Shown one piece after another: positions 60,800 to 64,000 of a stretch of DNA of 64,000 nucleotides (its first letter is position 1; each line of letters opens with the position of its first letter). The position numbers and the translations under genes were made by a program. The stretch spans positions 128,340,001-128,404,000 of the forward strand of contig JBITNC010000001.1 of the NCBI GenBank assembly GCA_050084985.1, in the 5' to 3' direction. A model generated the notes under the pieces. That model was not told the origin of the DNA. It did no database searches and worked only from the letters and a program-made list of their open reading frames with translations. This stretch comes from Nageia nagi (Eukaryota; Pinophyta).

Positions 60800-61030
60800 C
60801 TTCCACTATACCCAGAGAGGTACCATTCATGGGATGGCAATGGAAATTTTGGTATTTTATGATGGTGCTTCTAATCAACCCAATCTTGGCAGTACACCAA
60901 GGGAGGTATCATTCATGGGATACTAATGAGAATGTTGGTGTTTTATGATGATGATTCTATTCAACTTGACCTTAGTGATATATAAAGGGAGGTTTCATTC
61001 ATTATGTGCAAAAGGAAATATTGGTGTTTT
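60800..61030 (+). repeat. ~85-bp tandem repeat, three copies
   Basis: Copies are marked by taccattcatgggat (60821), tatcattcatgggat (60907) and tttcattcattatg (60991), each followed by 'ttggt.ttttatg' and 'caacttgacctt'-like text. A related fourth copy lies at about 60525-60580. The array runs up to the start of the candidate G3 LTR. Confidence 0.75.
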
Positions 61031-61031
61031 A

Positions 61032-61773
61032 TGTTGGGTATTCTTTTATAATTGAAATAATATTAATTAGGGTTATTTATAGAATATTTAATTTAAACAA
61101 TTAACCATGAAATAATAGAAAATTGATTACATGAAAGATGATGATGACCTAATTGATCTTGACCTATCAAAAATGGATTTATGAAAGATAAAAACCTATA
61201 ATTTACCTTTGATGATGAATGGAGGTGAAATTCAATTGAAAGTAGGATGAATAATGAGATTCCATAAAATACAGAGCCATGAATCCAAACCCAACCAAGA
61301 GGTAGAGCTAGAAACCCAATGATGCTGACCTAATTACTATTCCAAAATACCTCACCCTTTCACTCGATGTGGTCATCCCACATTCGATGCATGGAATTCT
61401 CTCATGAAGGGATGAAAGATCATAAGAATGTAGAGCTTAGAGTATAACAAAATCTAGAGATGATAATTAGTGTTGAGAAACATCGATCATGATTAACACA
61501 AATATATTGCCACCTAATAAAGGATTTAGGATTATGGTATGTCCTGTCATATCTTTGATCATGCACAACCCCTCCACCTTTATAGGTAACAAGTATAATG
61601 CTAAGGCTCCTCCTTAGGCTTATTTGTTGATGATCGAACCTATTATCATAAAACATAAAGGTAGATGAGAGTGGACATTGAAAAGAGCATTTATTTAATA
61701 AATTAAATAAATTATTTTGAATACCAAAAAGTGTATTTTAATTAAATTAAAAAAAAATTTATAGGTGTTAACA
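61032..61773 (-). repeat. Probable LTR of a gypsy-like element (G3)
   Basis: Starts TGTTGGGTATTC and ends ...GTTAACA. Immediately right comes tatgccccactttgaat, nearly identical to the purine-tract border of G2 (tatgccccactttggat). On the minus strand there is a TATA-like box (acctataaagg, about 61580). By analogy this is the 3' LTR of a minus-strand element extending right. No second copy lies in the window, so it could also be a solo remnant. Confidence 0.5.
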
Positions 61774-63186
61774 TATGCCCCACTTTGAATATGTTTTGAT
61801 GCTTTTTAGATAAAAGATAATCAAAGCATAAATTCAAAGTATAAAAAGATAAGTAAGAAAGAACTTCATAAAAATTTGTCTCATGGAGTAGCTTCATATG
61901 CCCAATTGTTTGCTTATATTATTCCCCCTCTTTTGACTTGGTTGCAACATTATGGGCCTTTCATAATATGAGCAACTAAGGAAAAGAAAAAGGAACCTAA
62001 AAAGAGCTTGGAAAAGAAATATTTTGTGCATAAGATATTTCAAATATAAACATTAAACATCATGATATGGAAAGTACGATAAGAAAGAAAACTATCCTTG
62101 GTGATAACCCACTAATATTTGATGAAGATGATAATCAATTTAGAATGATCAACTTGGTTTCCCAAGCCACCATGTTGCCATGGATTTTTGATATGGATGA
62201 CCCTTCCTTATAAATGCGCCACATGATAAGATTGATCCTTCCTTTCAAAGGCATAAAATGATAAGAACAATGACATGATATAAAAAATATTTTAAACTAG
62301 TGATAAATTTGACATGATAAATATTACTTAATAGATTAGAGAACTCACTTAGAATCGAGATAGATAAGAAATGTATGATAAGCAATATAATATATTAATT
62401 ATATGTATGAAAAGCATGATAAAATATGCATAATAAGTATAATATGATAAGCATGATATGGAAAGCATGATATGAAAAAGATAACATCATATGATATTAA
62501 AAATGCAATTTACAAAATTTGATTGATTTTCACTTGAATAGTAGTGACATCGCTCAGGACCTAGCAATTTCTAGGATTTACCACTTAATTTTTGGCAATT
62601 TTAATTAAGAAAGCATGAAAAGCAAATAATGTGAAAAAGTATCTGTCAAACATTTTTAGGCAACAAAGATATCCTTAGCACACACTTCTCAATTGTATTC
62701 ATTTGCCAAAATTAACTTCCAAACATGAAAAATATCATAAGATATGTTATCAATAATGATAAGGAATGTCATTCATTTAAATAAAAAAAGTAATGTAGGA
62801 TAAAGAAACTTAATTGCATAAATGAATGCTCTTTTGTATTATTTTATTGATTATGAAAAATCAAAAGTTTACGAAAATGACTAATTGTACCTCTGTAATG
62901 CAATGACATCGCTTGAAATACAACAACGTCGTTGGGATAGTTTAAAATTTTCTTGAAAAGTTAGTGATAAGAAACAAATAAATGCATACATATACAAATT
63001 AAAAAATATTAAACATATAACATTTTTAGATGCATAACATTCATTATGACATGTATATATCTCATAGAAAACTTGTTAGCTCATCACATCATAGGATTAT
63101 TGCATAACTATCAAGTTATAATGATCATCAAAAATAGTAAAGCATAAGGATCAACATGAAGAATAAACTAGAAGGATCATCATAAA

Positions 63187-63295
63187 AGAGAATCATCATG
63201 GTACTTATTTCCCCAAGTACCCAAGGGATGAGAATAAACAAAGAGAATCATCAAGTACTTATTTCCTCAAGTACCCAAGGGAACGATGATCAAAT
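63187..63295 (+). repeat. ~55-bp tandem duplication
   Basis: Two near-identical copies contain gtacttatttccccaagtac then ccaaggga, starting agagaatcatcat (63187) and agagaatcatcaa (63242). Confidence 0.9.
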
Positions 63296-63822
63296 GAACT
63301 AAAATGATCAAATTAAAAAAATAATACTTGAACTGACCTTTGAATTGGGGGACATTTTACCCCCAAGAATTGGAGAATAGCATCAATATCTTTGAATACA
63401 AGAGTGATAGGCTTACCCTTTTGCATACAATTTGAACTTGCCATAGAAATCTATATAAAATTATCTTCACCTTTTTTTGCACACTTTTTCTTCTTTTTTT
63501 ATTAATTTTTTTTCAACCTCCTCTTTATCTTCTTCTTGTGCTTTAGCTTCTTCAAACCAAATTCTACTATTATTCTTACAAAATTAGACTCTAAGGGGTT
63601 CAGTCCTAAATGTCAGTTGTATATACCTTGTCCTTTTCTCAAGAGTCTTATGTATATATGCACTTAGCCATAGCTTAGGTATTTTTGGAGTCATGTTCAT
63701 ATAACCAAGTCTTAGTATATCACCATTTTGTTATGAGGTAGGAGTTGTTTTGAATGAGTCATGTTTGGGAGATGTGTATAAGTCATAGGTTGAAGAGTAT
63801 CCATTTTCTAAAATCAGTTAAG

Positions 63823-64000
63823 TCATTTATGGGATTTTCAAGCGTAGTCTAGGTTGTGTTTTTGGGTATTATTATATATACTCTATTTGTCTAAGTCATT
63901 TCTAGGATTTGTTTAGGCCTAGTTCCGTCTTATTTTCTAGGTTTTATTATAGATATAATCTATTTATTCATATAAGTTATGTTCAAGCTCTATCTTGAAT
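63823..64000 (+). repeat. ~70-bp degenerate tandem repeat reaching the window end
   Basis: aagtcatttatgggatttt (63823) and aagtcatttctaggattt (63893) begin successive units containing tctaggt and tattata.atata. A third partial unit begins near 63976. Confidence 0.65.

Larger units (their letters stand above)
55600..61030. other. Gene-free DNA with degenerate tandem repeats
   Basis: No supported coding region on either strand. A 121-codon minus frame at 58803-59168 is hydrophobic and matches nothing I recognise. Repeats at 56641-57330, 60146-60345 and 60800-61030 are listed separately. Short tcatgtgtttatcaatg-like units recur at 59340-59660. Confidence 0.5.
61774..64000 (-). other. Probable 3' interior of element G3, no domain recognised
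   Basis: Shares with the G2 non-coding region the purine-tract border and a 'ccaccatgttgcc' phrase (62168). No integrase is reached before the window ends. A small intact minus-strand frame of 43 codons (63313-63444; MASSNCMQKGK...) has no recognised family. Short gcatgata-type repeats fill 62370-62500, and two local tandem repeats are listed separately. Confidence 0.4.

Noticed and set aside
1-64000. CRISPR arrays, rRNA, tRNA, bacterial operons
   Set aside because: No spaced direct-repeat array, no conserved RNA gene motif and no ribosome-binding-site-driven gene order was seen; all evidence points to plant nuclear DNA.

Overview
The window is AT-rich plant nuclear DNA, very probably from a large, repeat-dense genome. 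A gymnosperm is a reasonable guess but cannot be proven from the sequence. I find no intact long protein-coding gene, no rRNA or tRNA, and no CRISPR. What can be read is decayed transposable elements and relics of plant genes: an E2 ubiquitin-conjugating enzyme, a plastid glucose-6-phosphate/phosphate translocator, and a pentatricopeptide-repeat (PPR) protein.

Layout. (1) 1-7.6 kb: mostly non-coding, with two intron-containing gene relics on the minus strand (UBC22/UBE2S-type E2 at 2.9-4.3 kb; GPT-type translocator fragment at 5.1-5.5 kb) and an AT-rich hairpin near 7.3 kb. (2) 7.6-14.5 kb: a decayed autonomous plant Helitron on the plus strand, with an RPA1-like gene followed by a Rep/Pif1-helicase gene. 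The HUH and two-tyrosine motifs can still be read. (3) 16.45-42.29 kb: a segment in which the bases look 'smeared' into homopolymer runs. Behind the noise are at least three Ty1/copia elements (A minus, D plus, C plus), a possible fourth (B minus), and part of a Ty3/gypsy integrase (G1). Element C is nested inside the G1 integrase gene. (4) 42.29-46.2 kb: clean sequence again, with the 3' LTR of C, the rest of the G1 integrase, non-coding repeats and a PPR relic. (5) 46.22-54.47 kb: an essentially complete but decayed Tat-type Ty3/gypsy element (G2, minus strand), with both LTRs, a near-perfect 5-bp target duplication and all pol domains, inserted into the PPR relic, which resumes at 54.47-55.6 kb. 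(6) 55.6-64 kb: gene-free, with several degenerate tandem repeats and a probable LTR of another gypsy-like element (G3) that runs off the window.

The most important observation for a user is that the 16.45-42.29 kb block is probably an assembly or consensus artefact. Its right edge cuts through element C rather than following any element boundary. The damaged 5' LTR and clean 3' LTR of C show base-to-neighbour smearing when compared. Biologically, the best finds are the Helitron carrying RPA1 (with a duplicated C-terminal DNA-binding domain) and the layered insertions: copia C into gypsy G1, and gypsy G2 into a PPR gene relic. I did not find a convincing undescribed system.
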